DNA of 64,000 nucleotides, from NCBI GenBank assembly GCA_014804355.1, contig JAAUZY010000060.1, positions 1 to 64,000 on the forward strand, read 5' to 3'. Positions 9,762 through 19,277 of the stretch are shown one piece after another; position 1 is the stretch's first letter; each line of letters opens with the position of its first letter. The notes under the pieces are model-generated. The model ran no database searches and was not told the origin of the DNA. It worked only from the letters and a program-made list of their open reading frames with translations. The stretch comes from Lachnospiraceae bacterium. GTDB lineage: Bacteria; Bacillota; Clostridia; Lachnospirales; Lachnospiraceae. The position numbers were made by a program, and so were the translations under genes.

Positions 9762-11179
9762 TATTGGAATCCCTCCTCATCTTTTACAGACGGCAGAATA
9801 CCGTATACTGCCAAGGAAATAACTGCAGTTACAACGAATACCATAATACCGAGGACTGCTGCCATACGGTAGTTCGTATCGTTTACCGTCATCTTATACA
9901 GCCATGTCACGAGCAGATCCGTATAACCCGCTTTGTTGGAAAGCGCCATGGACTGAGGTCCGCCCTGTGTCAGCAGATAGATCACGTTGAAGTTATTCAG
10001 GTTACCTGTATACTGTGTAAGCAGGAACGGACCTGTTACAAACAGCATGTAAGGAAGTGTAATGCTGCGGAACATCTGGAATCCGGTTGCTCCGTCGATC
10101 CTTGCACTCTCGTACAAGTCTTCCGGAATATTCATCAAAAGTCCGGTGGTGATCAACATTGTATACGGAATACCGATCCACAGGTTAATGACAATAATCA
10201 GAACTTTTGCCAATGTCGGATTAGACCAGAACGGAATATAGGAGCTGATCCATCCCCACTTCATCAGATAAGTGTTGATCAAACCGTCATTTGCAAACAT
10301 CTTATATACATACAGCAAGGATACAAACTGGGGAACCGCGATGGTAACAACCAGAATCGTTCTCCAGAGTTTCTTGAATTTAATTCCTTTTTTATTGATC
10401 ATGATTGCAACGCCCATACCACAGAAATAGGTGAGGAATGTTGCAAAAAATGCCCATATCAATGTCCATCCCAGCACGGTAAGGAAGGTTGAACCGATTC
10501 CCGATGTGCCGAAGGAGAGCATATTCTTAAAGTTTTCCAGTCCCACCCAGGAGAACAGATTTGTGGGCGGCTGGTGATTTGCATCATAATCCGTAAACGC
10601 GATACAGATCATGAATACGATCGGCAGTGCCGTGAATACCATAACTCCAGTAAAAGGCAGCGCCATTAATGTCTTGTCAAAGTTAGAATCTAACAACGAA
10701 TGCAGATCCTGTCTGTTCGTCGCGAGCTTTTTCCCCTCTGCCAGCAGCTTCTCTTCATTCCGGTTCACTCTGACATTGATCCGCCATACCAACAGGAACA
10801 CAAAGATCAGAACGATCGTCATGATACCATAAAGCAGAATAAGGAAACTGTTATCATTATAGCTGTAGGTTCCGTTGTCATTCATGACTCTGGCAACCGT
10901 TCCCAGCGTACCGATATCCTTCAGATATTTCCATCCGAAGCCGACCAGATAGAGAATAAACAACACTTCTACTGCGAGAAGCGCCAAGCCGCGGACAAAC
11001 TGCTTACGCATAATGGGACCGAATCCCATAATCAGAAAAGAGATTTTAGTTTTCCAATCTCCCTCCGCAAATGTCAAGCCGATTTCTTTAAAATCATTGC
11101 CAAGATTGCTGAAGAACTTTCCTACCGGACTTTGCTTCTTTGCTATATTGCCGGCATTTGCTTCTTTTCCCATATCCAA
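9761..11179 (-). CDS. malF: Maltodextrin ABC transporter permease, MalF-like
   Basis: Multi-TM protein with EAA loop YESARIDGATGFQMFRSITLPYM; immediately upstream of malG. Confidence 0.93.
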   Translation of the reverse strand: MDMGKEANAGNIAKKQSPVGKFFSNLGNDFKEIGLTFAEGDWKTKISFLIMGFGPIMRKQFVRGLALLAVEVLFILYLVGFGWKYLKDIGTLGTVARVMNDNGTYSYNDNSFLILLYGIMTIVLIFVFLLVWRINVRVNRNEEKLLAEGKKLATNRQDLHSLLDSNFDKTLMALPFTGVMVFTALPIVFMICIAFTDYDANHQPPTNLFSWVGLENFKNMLSFGTSGIGSTFLTVLGWTLIWAFFATFLTYFCGMGVAIMINKKGIKFKKLWRTILVVTIAVPQFVSLLYVYKMFANDGLINTYLMKWGWISSYIPFWSNPTLAKVLIIVINLWIGIPYTMLITTGLLMNIPEDLYESARIDGATGFQMFRSITLPYMLFVTGPFLLTQYTGNLNNFNVIYLLTQGGPQSMALSNKAGYTDLLVTWLYKMTVNDTNYRMAAVLGIMVFVVTAVISLAVYGILPSVKDEEGFQ

Positions 11180-11277
11180 AATACCTCCCGACTCTGTATT
11201 TCTTTCTGTCTGATATGATTACAATACCCGCCAGAGAGACTGCTCTCTGGCGGACAATATTGTACTGGTTTTACATA

Positions 11278-12624
11278 TTACTGTGCGTAAGAAATGCAAG
11301 TATCCTGGAAGTTCTGAAGAGCTGTCATCAACTCTTCATCTGAGGAAGATGTGCTCAGAGTACCCGTGATCACATCATCACCAAGAGATGTTGCCAATGT
11401 CCAGTAGTCACCAGGATAGTTACCCTGAGGAATCGTGTTTACAAGCTGCTCTGCCAGTGCGGAAAGAGCTACGTCTGCCTGTACTGCTGCATCCTGCTGT
11501 GCTGCTACGTTAGAAGGACCCCAGCCTGCCTCTGTGTAACGGGAAAGCTGTACTTCTGTGCTTGTCAGATACTGAGCAAGTGCGTGACAAACTGCCAGCT
11601 TGCCAGCATCTTCCTGAGGCTTGATACCTAATAACTTGAATCCGCCGAAACCGCTTAACTGATAGGTTTTACCGTCAGAACCTTCGAAAGAAGGAAGCTT
11701 AGCACATGCGTAGTTGTCACCGAATGCTGCCTGAGCCGGACCGGAATCCCATGTACCGTCAACGATTGCTGCGATGTTGGTTCCGTTATCTACGGAAGAA
11801 CCGTTCTGGAATGAGGAAGAAGACTTCAACTCAATGATCTCTTTCATTGCAACCAGACCCTGGTCGGATGCATAGTCGATATTACATTTTGTGAAGTTAC
11901 CTGCGTCATCTGTGTCATAAGTTAATGTACAGCCTGTTGCAAAGAAGAATGCCGGCTGATACCATCCGGAATTGATCTCGAAATAGAAGTTCTTACCTGC
12001 TGCCTCACAATCCTCAACGATCTTCTCTAAAGAAGTAGGATCTGTGATAACGCTGCTGTCATAGTATAAGAAGTAACCGTTATCAGATGTCATAGGATAT
12101 GCATAGATTGTGCCACCTACGGTAGCTGCATTTGCTGCACCTGCATCGTTCTCAGATGTAACAAAATTTGCATTATCGCCTACGATCGGGCAAACCGCAC
12201 CTGCGGATACAAGACGTGTAATCTGGTCCTGTGCGAAACCAAAGATATCTGCGCCGCCTTCTACGTCAGTGATCATGTTACCAGCTGCATCACCTTCACC
12301 TACGGGCTCAACGCTGACTTCATAACCAGCCATATCCGGATTAGCTTCCATAAATGCTGCTGCCTGCTTCTGGGTAAACTCGACAACGTTCTCAGCTACC
12401 CAAACTTTGATTGTGCCTGAGCCGTACTCTACAGCTTCATCTGCCGATGCTGCATCATCAGCCGGAGCTGCGTCATCTGCTGCCGGTGCTGCATCGTCTG
12501 CTGCCGGTGCTGCGTCGTCTGCTGCCGGTGTGCTTGCTGTGTCGTTGCCGGAATTACCGCAGCCTGCAAGACAGCCAGCTACCATTGCTGTTGCCAGTAA
12601 TGTTGCCAATACTTTCTTCTTCAT
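11278..12624 (-). CDS. malE: Maltodextrin-binding lipoprotein, MalE-like
   Basis: Lipoprotein signal MVAGCLAGCGNSG, extracellular solute-binding protein fold features (TYQLSGFGGFKLLG, STEVQLSRYTEAGWGPS). Confidence 0.94.
   Translation of the reverse strand: MKKKVLATLLATAMVAGCLAGCGNSGNDTASTPAADDAAPAADDAAPAADDAAPADDAASADEAVEYGSGTIKVWVAENVVEFTQKQAAAFMEANPDMAGYEVSVEPVGEGDAAGNMITDVEGGADIFGFAQDQITRLVSAGAVCPIVGDNANFVTSENDAGAANAATVGGTIYAYPMTSDNGYFLYYDSSVITDPTSLEKIVEDCEAAGKNFYFEINSGWYQPAFFFATGCTLTYDTDDAGNFTKCNIDYASDQGLVAMKEIIELKSSSSFQNGSSVDNGTNIAAIVDGTWDSGPAQAAFGDNYACAKLPSFEGSDGKTYQLSGFGGFKLLGIKPQEDAGKLAVCHALAQYLTSTEVQLSRYTEAGWGPSNVAAQQDAAVQADVALSALAEQLVNTIPQGNYPGDYWTLATSLGDDVITGTLSTSSSDEELMTALQNFQDTCISYAQ
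12470..12532. repeat. Tandem 21-bp repeat in malE N-terminal linker (encodes PAADDAA units)
   Basis: Three consecutive 21-mers: GCGTCATCTGCTGCCGGTGCT / GCATCGTCTGCTGCCGGTGCT / GCGTCGTCTGCTGCCGGTGTG, plus a shortened unit next to them. Confidence 0.9.
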
Positions 12625-12780
12625 AATTTTTTCCTCTTTCTTTCCGATTTAGCAGAGGCCATTTCCTCTCTAAATCTTAATCTCACCATTTTCTGGTTTC
12701 TATATAAAACGTGTTTTCACGTCTTATACCAAATTAAACAAATTTTACAATTGAACAAGGTTCTATTTTTGATCAAAGGT

Positions 12781-12828
12781 TTTATATTCTATAGTTATAG
12801 AATATAAAGAAAGGACTAGTCCTTTCTT
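12781..12828 (-). terminator. Two abutting perfect palindromes downstream of malQ; the 22-bp one is the likely terminator
   Basis: AAGAAAGGACTAGTCCTTTCTT (12807-12828) and TTTATATTCTATA-GT-TATAGAATATAAA (12781-12808). Confidence 0.7.
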
Positions 12829-12843
12829 ACGCCCGCCACCTCG

Positions 12844-14334
12844 TCATCGCCTGAATAACGCTGTCTGCGTACGGATCCAGCTTCTGCGCTCTTCCGGAAG
12901 AAGTTCATCCGTAAAGCGCCATTTCCAGTTCGTGCCGATGGTAGAAGGCCGATTCATTCTTGCCTCGTTTCCGAGCTGTAGGATATCCTGCATCTGCAGA
13001 ATCACTACATCCGCCACACTGGCATACGCTGTTCTGATCAAAGCATCCGATATTTGCTCTTTGTTTTCTATATTTAAATAGGAGTACATATACGCGAGCT
13101 CATAATCAGTGTGATTCCGATAATAACCGACAAGCGTATCATTATCATGTGTTCCCACATACAGTACTGTGTTGCTGTCTGTATAATTATGCGGGAGATA
13201 CTCATTATCCGCCTTGCCGTCAAAAGCAAACAGAAGTACCTTGATATCCGGCCATCCCATCTTATGGATCAGCTTATTGACCCCCGGAAGAACCGTACCC
13301 ATATTTTCTGCAATGAGCCTCTTATCACCCACAGCCTCCTCTATGATATCCGCCAGTTTCTTACCCGGTCCTTTCGACCATCGTCCCTCCCGGATATCCG
13401 TTTCACCCGCTGCAATACTGAAATATTTCACGATCCCAAGGAAGTGATCGATCTTCAAAACATCAAATAATGCCGCCTGTTGTCTGATCCTGTCTCTCCA
13501 CCAGCAAAAGCCGTCCGCCTCCATGGCGTCCCAGTCATATACCGGATTGCCCCAGATCTGACCTTCTTTCGCAAAATCGTCCGGCGGGCAGGCAGCCACC
13601 CGAGTTAAACCGCCCTCAGAATCCAAACTGAACAATTCCCGATGTGCCCACACATCCACACTGTCATACGCTACATAGAATGGCACATCTCCGATCATCT
13701 GTATGCCTTTGCGGTTCGCATATTCCTTCAAGGCATCCCATTGTCTGTAGAACTCATATTGACAGAAGTTCCAGAACGAAATTTGATCGGCAAGCTGCTG
13801 CCTGTACTGCGCCAGCGCTTCTTCCTGTCTGTCCCGAACCGCCACTTCCCATTCGTACCAAGGCTTATTGTCCGTATGGTACTTAAGTGCCATATAGAAG
13901 CTGTAATCCGCGAGCCATTCTTTATTCCTGTCACAAAATGCTATGTACTGCGCATTCCGGCAGTCAAACCGCTCATATGCCGACCATAGAACCGTATATC
14001 GGTTCTGATACAACACGGAATAATCTATATTATCACTGCTGTCTCCCCAGCGGTAAGAATTAATCTCTTCAATCCGCAGCAATCCGTTCTCAACCAGATC
14101 ATCCAGATCAATATAATAAGGATTACCTGCATACAGCGAGATTGATTGGAACGGGCTGTCCCCCACACTGAGTGGCCCCATCGGCAGTATCTGCCAATAT
14201 TTCTGCTTCAGATCCGCGAGCAGATCCACAAACCGAAAAGCCGCGTTACCAAAGGTTCCTATCCCATACGCGGAAGGCAGACTGGATATCGGTAACAATA
14301 TGCCTGCTCCCCTCGTTAACGATTTAGCCTTCAC
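12844..14334 (-). CDS. malQ: 4-alpha-glucanotransferase
   Basis: GH77 signatures: RGAGILLPISSLPSAYGIGTFG, KIDHFLGIVKYFSI, IAENMGTVLPGVN, YVGTHDNDTLVGYY. Confidence 0.96.
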   Translation of the reverse strand: MKAKSLTRGAGILLPISSLPSAYGIGTFGNAAFRFVDLLADLKQKYWQILPMGPLSVGDSPFQSISLYAGNPYYIDLDDLVENGLLRIEEINSYRWGDSSDNIDYSVLYQNRYTVLWSAYERFDCRNAQYIAFCDRNKEWLADYSFYMALKYHTDNKPWYEWEVAVRDRQEEALAQYRQQLADQISFWNFCQYEFYRQWDALKEYANRKGIQMIGDVPFYVAYDSVDVWAHRELFSLDSEGGLTRVAACPPDDFAKEGQIWGNPVYDWDAMEADGFCWWRDRIRQQAALFDVLKIDHFLGIVKYFSIAAGETDIREGRWSKGPGKKLADIIEEAVGDKRLIAENMGTVLPGVNKLIHKMGWPDIKVLLFAFDGKADNEYLPHNYTDSNTVLYVGTHDNDTLVGYYRNHTDYELAYMYSYLNIENKEQISDALIRTAYASVADVVILQMQDILQLGNEARMNRPSTIGTNWKWRFTDELLPEERRSWIRTQTALFRR

Positions 14335-14505
14335 CCTTCAATCCCCCAACTACGAAAATAAACACTGATTATTTCGTAAACTTTCGTATCTGAGATAAAT
14401 CTACCACTAAACTATACAATTTGTCAATACGGAAATCCTTTTCCTAATCTAATTTTTCCATTTTGCACGGATTTAAACCCTTCTATTTGTAAAGTTTATA
14501 CAAAA

Positions 14506-14523
14506 TTGCGAAACCTTTCGCAA
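14506..14523. promoter_or_regulatory. Candidate LacI-family (MalR-like) operator
   Basis: TTGCGAAA-CC-TTTCGCAA, perfect 8-bp arms, between malQ and the divergent lacI-family gene. Confidence 0.7.
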
Positions 14524-14657
14524 AACATAAAATGCACTATTGCATTATTTTTCTTTTTCTTCTATTCTTATGTTGGTGTTTTCACTTAATTATTTATACA
14601 TTATACTGTTTTTTCTGACTATACTGACTATACTATTAGCTATTCTACTATTAAGAG

Positions 14658-15668
14658 ATGAGAGGTATCACTATGGCAACAATCAAGGACATAGCCAATC
14701 GACTCGGCATATCCGTAAGCACCGTATCCAAAGGTTTAAACGGTGCCAGCGACATCAGCGAATCTCTGCGTCAAACCGTACTGGATACCGCGGTGGAACT
14801 GGGCTACACTACGAAACAAATGCGCGGCAAAGCTCAAAAAAAGCTCTGTCTGTTTGTGGAAAACATGGAATATCAGAATCCTGACCAGTTCGGCTATGAT
14901 ATTATCTTGGGATTTCGTCAGTCTGCCTCCCGCGAAAATTATGATGTCACGGTAACTCCAGTCACTCCTCTTTTCCAATCCACAGAGAAATACGACACTT
15001 ACATGCTCAAGCACGGATACGTGGGAGCATTTGTAATCGGGTTCGCCCTTCAGGATGATTGGATGACGCAGTTCAACACTACGAGCATCCCCACTGTTCT
15101 TCTGGACAACTATATCAAAAAGAATCCCGCTGTCAGTTATATAGGAACCGACAGTTTTGAAGGAATTGACGATGCCATCGTGCATTTGATGTCGCTTGGC
15201 CACAGTCGTATCGCCCTGATCAACGGATCACGTAACTCCATGATCTCCGAGCAGCGCCGTCAGGCTTATATCGACAGCATGACTGCCCATGAACTGCCCT
15301 TTGACGAAGCCACCATGCCCTATGGTTACTATGTAGCCGAAGCCGCAAAATATCATGTAAGCAATCTGCTCTCCATGGGAATCACCGCGATCCTGTGCGG
15401 CAATGACCTGATTGCTTCCGGCGTCATAACAGAATGTAACCAGCGCGGTTTCCGTGTACCCGAAGACATCAGCGTCATTGGTTTCGACGATCTGCCGATC
15501 GCCGCCCACCTTACGCCGCCCCTCACCACCATCCGTCAGGATTGTTCCACTTTAGGTAAATGCGGCTTCTATTCTCTTCATTCTCTGATCAATCATGTCC
15601 CGATCAGCCGGACAATGCTTCGTCCCCAGTTGGTCGTGCGAAAATCGACCTCTTCGGTCAATATATAG
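14658..15668 (+). CDS. LacI family transcriptional regulator, probable maltodextrin regulator
   Basis: ATIKDIANRLGISVSTVSKGLNGASDISESLR HTH and periplasmic-binding-like C-terminus; divergent from malQ. Confidence 0.95.
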   Translation: MRGITMATIKDIANRLGISVSTVSKGLNGASDISESLRQTVLDTAVELGYTTKQMRGKAQKKLCLFVENMEYQNPDQFGYDIILGFRQSASRENYDVTVTPVTPLFQSTEKYDTYMLKHGYVGAFVIGFALQDDWMTQFNTTSIPTVLLDNYIKKNPAVSYIGTDSFEGIDDAIVHLMSLGHSRIALINGSRNSMISEQRRQAYIDSMTAHELPFDEATMPYGYYVAEAAKYHVSNLLSMGITAILCGNDLIASGVITECNQRGFRVPEDISVIGFDDLPIAAHLTPPLTTIRQDCSTLGKCGFYSLHSLINHVPISRTMLRPQLVVRKSTSSVNI

Positions 15669-15669
15669 T

Positions 15670-15696
15670 ATGCCGTGCAGATTCACTGCACGGCAT
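15670..15696. terminator. Hairpin terminator between convergent genes
   Basis: ATGCCGTGCAG-ATTCA-CTGCACGGCAT, 11-bp perfect stem. Confidence 0.75.
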
Positions 15697-15728
15697 CGGT
15701 GTGCTATACAAGTAAATAGTACAGCGCA

Positions 15729-16835
15729 CTAAGGCTGATAGTCTCGTATCACTTCCAACGCCGGCAACGCTTGACCATCATAGTCAAACAGTGCCTGATT
15801 CGCCCATTCATTTCCGCATGGTCCCTTCTCTTCAATATAGGGCAGTGCGTTCTCCGTCGCCCAGCCGGAACCGGCTACCGGAATCCATGCAGCTTCCCAG
15901 TAAAAGAATCCTTTACATTTATGTTCCGGCACCTGATCGATCACATCGAACAGTGCCCTCATGAAGTCTTTCTGACCTTCCTTACTCATCGGAAAAGGTA
16001 AATTTTCCACCAGCTCAGGCTTTGTGGCGTATCCTTTACGCTCTTCGGGCGACAGCTTCTCATACTCTGCATAGTCCTCCATGGTAAATCCCATGGAAGT
16101 TTCCGCAATAATCAGTTCCTTGCCGTAGCGCACCGCCAGATCATTCATATTATTCCGCAGGTCTTCCATAGTGCCGTGCCAGAACGGATAATAGGACAAT
16201 CCGATGATCTGAAAATCATCTCCCCGCTCCATATAATGGTCAAACCAGTCTCTGTACATGGCGCCGTTGCCGCCGTTGTCCAAATGGATCATGACAGGCA
16301 TATCTGCGTCCACCGCCCTGACCCCACGGATACCGGCACTGATAAAGCGCGCCAGATTATCGTAGTTAGGCATCTGTCCGAGAGGCCAGAGCATTCCATT
16401 GGTCAGCTCATTCCCCACCTGTATCAGATTCGGATAGGCTCCCGCTTCCTTCATCGCAAGTAACGTATCCCTCGTATATGAATAGACTGTCTCGGTCAAC
16501 TGATCCGCATCCATACCGCGCCACGCCTTGGGCACCCTCTGCTTGCCCGGATCAGCCCAGAAATCGCTGTAATGAAGATTTAACAGTACATCCATACCAT
16601 GAGCCTGCGCACGCTTCGCCAGCTCTATCGTAACAGGCAGATCATTCGTGCCCGCCCCGTAAGGCTTACCGTCCTCAGTATAAGGATCATTCCACAGTCT
16701 GAGACGCACCGCGTTGACTCCATAAGTCTTTAAAATATCAAAAACATCTTTCTCCACGCCATGGTCATAAAATTTCCCGCCAAGACGTTCTACCTCTATA
16801 AGCGTAGATAAGTCCATACCCTTGTAGAATTTCAT
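15729..16835 (-). CDS. GH53 arabinogalactan endo-beta-1,4-galactanase, no signal peptide
   Basis: MKFYKGMDLSTLIEVERLGG, AVRLRLWNDPY, LNLHYSDFWADPGKQ, IQVGNELTNGMLWP, IIAETSMGF. Confidence 0.95.
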   Translation of the reverse strand: MKFYKGMDLSTLIEVERLGGKFYDHGVEKDVFDILKTYGVNAVRLRLWNDPYTEDGKPYGAGTNDLPVTIELAKRAQAHGMDVLLNLHYSDFWADPGKQRVPKAWRGMDADQLTETVYSYTRDTLLAMKEAGAYPNLIQVGNELTNGMLWPLGQMPNYDNLARFISAGIRGVRAVDADMPVMIHLDNGGNGAMYRDWFDHYMERGDDFQIIGLSYYPFWHGTMEDLRNNMNDLAVRYGKELIIAETSMGFTMEDYAEYEKLSPEERKGYATKPELVENLPFPMSKEGQKDFMRALFDVIDQVPEHKCKGFFYWEAAWIPVAGSGWATENALPYIEEKGPCGNEWANQALFDYDGQALPALEVIRDYQP

Positions 16836-16855
16836 GTGTAGTCTCCGTTCATGTC

Positions 16856-17074
16856 TTAATCAAAATCAAACTTCGTAAACCTCTTCATGGCATCCTTATA
16901 CCGAAACCGCACCAACTCATTCTTCTCAAGCACGTCCTCCTCCGTCCCCACATACTGACAGCGGATGCAATGATACTCCTTTTTATCCTTATCATAAAAC
17001 ATATCAATATCTAAGTCTCTCATGAAGCAGGAGGGACACCTGTAATTTAATTTGCCTTTGCCAGATTGAGCCAT
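16856..17074 (-). CDS. Small zinc-ribbon protein (72 aa)
   Basis: CPSC...CIRC pattern; overlaps the 3' end of the upstream 627-aa gene by 28 nt. Confidence 0.75.
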   Translation of the reverse strand: MAQSGKGKLNYRCPSCFMRDLDIDMFYDKDKKEYHCIRCQYVGTEEDVLEKNELVRFRYKDAMKRFTKFDFD

Positions 17075-18885
17075 GTCGCAAATACCTCCTTATCTTTTAA
17101 CTTGGTCGTGTAACCTAATGTGAACATCGGTGAGAATGCGTAGCCTTCCTTGATGTAACCTACCGCATCCTTCTTCTCGCAGCTGATGGATACTCTCGTC
17201 TCGATCTCCGGTACAACAGCAATCGCTTCCGTCGCGCCCTGCATCTGGGCTTCACGGCACTTGTATGCATAATCGATCTTCTCTGTGTTTGCACCGTCTG
17301 TAACGGACAGTACGATATTGCTCATATCCTCGGAATATTCCGTGGTGCCGTAACATGCTACCATATATTCGTTGATCTCCACCTCAGCATTCGGATCACT
17401 CATCTCTAAGATGGTTCTCTCGATCTTAATGTTGGAGCTGCCTTCCTCGAAGTACATCTTCGTCTGCAGCTTCACTGTCAGGTCATAGAACTCGATATCC
17501 ACAGGATCAAGCGTCAGGATTCTCGTGTTGCCCTCCTGTGAGAAATGCGCTTTCGTTCTGCACAGGCACAGATCCACTTCCTCGCCGTTATGCGTCAGCT
17601 TCGCACTTCTGACCGTACCCTCGCCTGCATAGTGGGTGAAGTAACCTGCTCTGTATTTCTCCTGAATTAAGAACGGATAAGAAGCGTCCGTCACATGCTT
17701 CGTACCGATACCTACCGGCCACTCTAATTTCGCCGCATAAGGACGCAGATCTACGATGGCGCCGCCCTGATCCATATTAGCGCAGACTCTCATGTAAGGA
17801 TCGCAGTACCAGAATAACTGCTTATCCGATCCGTACAGAATATCTCTCCACAGTGCGCATTCCGGCTCTGTCAGTCTTCTGTTCTCACGGTAGAAATCCG
17901 CGAACTCAGCCATGGTCATGTCATCCAGCTTGCCCTCTTTCTTGAGCTGACCGTAGTATGCCATGCCGTCCTCATAGGACTTAAGCAACAGCTCATAGGG
18001 TGCCTCCCAGCGTCCCATCTTGTTCATCCAGCCGGGACCTACAAACATCATATTGTATGCATAACCATTGTTATATTTTGCCAGATCACGGTACTGATCG
18101 ATCAGGTTGTACAGATACGGGTACTCCCATGTCTTAGAATCATAGCTCATGCTTCTGAGCACATTCTGCGGATGGGTTCCGAAGTTGGAGCCGTTACCGT
18201 CATAGCATGCGATCAGGTCACGGGACAGATGAGGGATCGCCACGATACCGCTGTCCTCCGCCTCATTCGCTGCCGGCGCATGTACATTCTGTTTACTCGG
18301 AATCCAAGGCGCCCACGGACCGCCGTCCATGAAGGTATACCATGAATTGTTACAGGTGTGATATGCCTTGGGACCTTCTTCCCAGCATGTAGCCACGGCA
18401 CATTTCACCATGGGATATTTCTCTTTTACATAATTTACCAGATCCGCATCCATATAATAGGAACCCGTAGATTCCGGATAGAAGCCGAATCTGTCATGGA
18501 ACTTACCGAATACATCGTCTACGATGGATTTCTTGTCCTCCATAGAGAACATCCATATACAGAAATCCTTGGTCTTATACTTCTCACGGAATTCTTCGCA
18601 GGGAAGTCCCAGCAGAGAAAGGGCGATCTCATCGCCGTACTTCTCGTGGTCTGCTTTAGCCAGTTCCACCGCCTCATCATTAAATAAGGAAGCATAAGTC
18701 ATCTGAATCGTAGTCTTAAGTCCGTTCTTGTGTGCAATTGCCTGCTGTGTCTTAAAGATATCCAGAGACTCTGTCAAAAGCTCCTTCCTGCCGATATCTT
18801 CTTCTTTACCGTGTCCGGTTACCTTCTCTGCATACTCAGGTACCATTTCCGGACGATGGATGATGTTAACAATAAACTTATCCAT
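17047..18885 (-). CDS. Uncharacterised large protein, inferred role in galactan utilisation
   Basis: Long ORF (track start 18930; preferred start MDKFIVNIIHRPEMV); in an apparent operon with GH53 and preceded by the LacI-type site at 19051. Family not recognised. Confidence 0.8.
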   Translation of the reverse strand: MDKFIVNIIHRPEMVPEYAEKVTGHGKEEDIGRKELLTESLDIFKTQQAIAHKNGLKTTIQMTYASLFNDEAVELAKADHEKYGDEIALSLLGLPCEEFREKYKTKDFCIWMFSMEDKKSIVDDVFGKFHDRFGFYPESTGSYYMDADLVNYVKEKYPMVKCAVATCWEEGPKAYHTCNNSWYTFMDGGPWAPWIPSKQNVHAPAANEAEDSGIVAIPHLSRDLIACYDGNGSNFGTHPQNVLRSMSYDSKTWEYPYLYNLIDQYRDLAKYNNGYAYNMMFVGPGWMNKMGRWEAPYELLLKSYEDGMAYYGQLKKEGKLDDMTMAEFADFYRENRRLTEPECALWRDILYGSDKQLFWYCDPYMRVCANMDQGGAIVDLRPYAAKLEWPVGIGTKHVTDASYPFLIQEKYRAGYFTHYAGEGTVRSAKLTHNGEEVDLCLCRTKAHFSQEGNTRILTLDPVDIEFYDLTVKLQTKMYFEEGSSNIKIERTILEMSDPNAEVEINEYMVACYGTTEYSEDMSNIVLSVTDGANTEKIDYAYKCREAQMQGATEAIAVVPEIETRVSISCEKKDAVGYIKEGYAFSPMFTLGYTTKLKDKEVFATWLNLAKAN

Positions 18886-19050
18886 GCTGCCCTGCCCTCC
18901 ATTTTCATTCGATGATTGTCTGATTGTCACGGTTTGCTTGTACTGCTATAACCCGTTCTACCGATGGCTGCATTCTCTCTACCACGCCTGCAACAGCAAC
19001 TTGCCGATGTATGCGCCTGTTCCTGTTTGCGCAGTTGGTACATTTTACCT

Positions 19051-19068
19051 TGCGCAATCGGTTGTTCA
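19051..19068. promoter_or_regulatory. Candidate LacI-type operator for the GH53 operon
   Basis: TGCGCAATCGGTTGTTCA; shares TGCGCAATCGGTTG with 29560-29577. Confidence 0.6.
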
Positions 19069-19223
19069 TGTTTTTAGAATAACAAATTGCATAGTTGCTG
19101 TCAATCTATTTTTTGCCAATTATAGAAAAAAATTCATACAGTTAATACGTGCCAATCCTGTCCAATCTGATTATATTCTTGCCATCTTCCCGAAATACAA
19201 TTATACTATAAAGAGAAACGCAG

Positions 19224-19250
19224 TAAAAAAGATAAAATACTGCCCGAAAA
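19224..19250 (+). promoter_or_regulatory. Candidate sigma-D/sigma-28 promoter of the chemoreceptor gene
   Basis: TAAAAAAG-N11-CCCGAAAA against consensus TAAAGTTT-N11-GCCGATAA, 27 bp before the ATG. Confidence 0.5.
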
Positions 19251-19277
19251 ATCTACTCAGACAGGAGCGAAAAACAT

